Below, piece after piece: positions 5,355-5,879 of a stretch of DNA of 5,879 nt. Each line of letters begins with the position of its first letter. Positions within the stretch are counted from its first letter, which is position 1. This DNA comes from Bacillota bacterium (GTDB lineage Bacteria > Bacillota > Sulfobacillia > JAJZIM01 > JAJZBP01). Below the pieces are notes generated by a model that ran no database searches, was not told the origin of the DNA, and saw only the letters and a list, made by a program, of their open reading frames with translations. A program made the translations under genes and the position numbers. The stretch covers positions 1 through 5,879 of the forward strand of contig JAJZBP010000138.1 in NCBI GenBank assembly GCA_021798855.1, given 5' to 3'.

Positions 5355-5879
5355 GTGGCGACAACCAACAACAGCGCACGCGAAATGCCGGACTCCCTGG
5401 CCGAGGACGGCTCCCCCAAGGAAGGGTTCGGCTCCCCTATGAGGGAAACGATGGTCCTGAACATGGGTCCCCAGCATCCCAGCACCCACGGCGTGCTGCG
5501 GGTGATCGTGGAACTGGACGGTGAAACGGTGGTCAGGGCCACGCCGGACATCGGCTACCTGCACACCGGGATCGAAAAACTATCGGAGCATAAACTTTAC
5601 CAACAGGTGGTCACCCTGGTCGACCGCATGGATTACGTTTCCCCCATGACCAACAACCTCGGTTACGTGCTGACCGTGGAGAAGTTGCTGGGCCTGGAAA
5701 TCCCTCCGCGGGCGCAGGTCATCCGGGTCCTTTTCGCCGAACTGCAACGGATCGTCAGTCACCTGGTTTGGCTGGGCACCCACGCCCTGGACCTGGGCGC
5801 GATGTCCGTTTACTTCTACTGCTTCGAGCAGCGCGAGCAGCTTTTGGACCTGTTCGAGGCGGTCTCCGGCGCCCGGATG
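5355..5879 (+). CDS. nuoD: NADH-quinone oxidoreductase subunit D, 3' end cut by window
   Basis: The 49-kDa subunit of complex I, related to the large subunit of NiFe hydrogenases, which forms the quinone pocket with NuoB. Only the first 175 residues are present, out of about 400 in the family. Clear marks are VLNMGPQHPSTHGVLR (34-49), the beta1-beta2 loop with its quinone-site histidines; DIGYLHTGIEK (65-75); RMDYVS (91-96), whose Tyr94 corresponds to the quinone-binding tyrosine; and SGARM (171-175). The first 30 residues are a hydrophilic tail that looks longer than usual. The GTG start rests on the GGGAGG site at 5341-5346. YLHTGIEK rather than the YLHRG of many proteobacteria is a weak lineage hint. 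The frame is open to the last base of the window. Confidence 0.94.
   Translation, partial: MATTNNSAREMPDSLAEDGSPKEGFGSPMRETMVLNMGPQHPSTHGVLRVIVELDGETVVRATPDIGYLHTGIEKLSEHKLYQQVVTLVDRMDYVSPMTNNLGYVLTVEKLLGLEIPPRAQVIRVLFAELQRIVSHLVWLGTHALDLGAMSVYFYCFEQREQLLDLFEAVSGARM

Overview
The window is a GC-rich bacterial chromosomal segment that carries two electron-transfer transcription units, both on the + strand. Positions 1-597 hold no convincing gene. They contain a hairpin-rich stretch (about 40-310), an AT-rich stretch, a set of 21-bp-phased short repeats (366-438), and a good sigma70-type promoter (455-483).

Unit 1 (598-3892) is a tight two-gene operon with a 19-nt gap. The first gene encodes a 555-residue integral-membrane iron-sulfur protein of the NapH/NosR/RdxA polyferredoxin type. 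The second encodes a 535-residue flavin and NAD(P)-binding oxidoreductase: a 2[4Fe-4S] ferredoxin head fused to a GltD-like (glutamate synthase small subunit/NfnB-like) body. No glutamate synthase large subunit is next to it, so the pair looks more like an electron-transfer module between NAD(P)H or ferredoxin and the membrane than part of glutamate synthesis. The unit ends in a strong hairpin terminator at 3907-3956.

Unit 2 starts at an extended -10 promoter (3990-3998) and reads into nuoA, nuoB, nuoC and nuoD, the start of a complex I (NADH-quinone oxidoreductase) operon. nuoA/nuoB and nuoB/nuoC overlap, and nuoC/nuoD are separated by three bases. nuoD runs off the end of the window. Three of the four nuo genes appear to use TTG or GTG starts, each set by a strong Shine-Dalgarno sequence.

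Organism: separate nuoC and nuoD rule out the fused nuoCD of enterobacteria. The HTGIEK motif in NuoD and GRVxRKM in NuoB recall several non-proteobacterial lineages (for example Nitrospirota, Acidobacteriota or Actinobacteriota-like sequences), but this is from memory and does not fix a phylum. Placing the membrane polyferredoxin/flavoprotein pair directly upstream of complex I suggests that both units handle the same quinone, ferredoxin and NAD(P)H pools. That is an inference; they are transcriptionally separated by the terminator.
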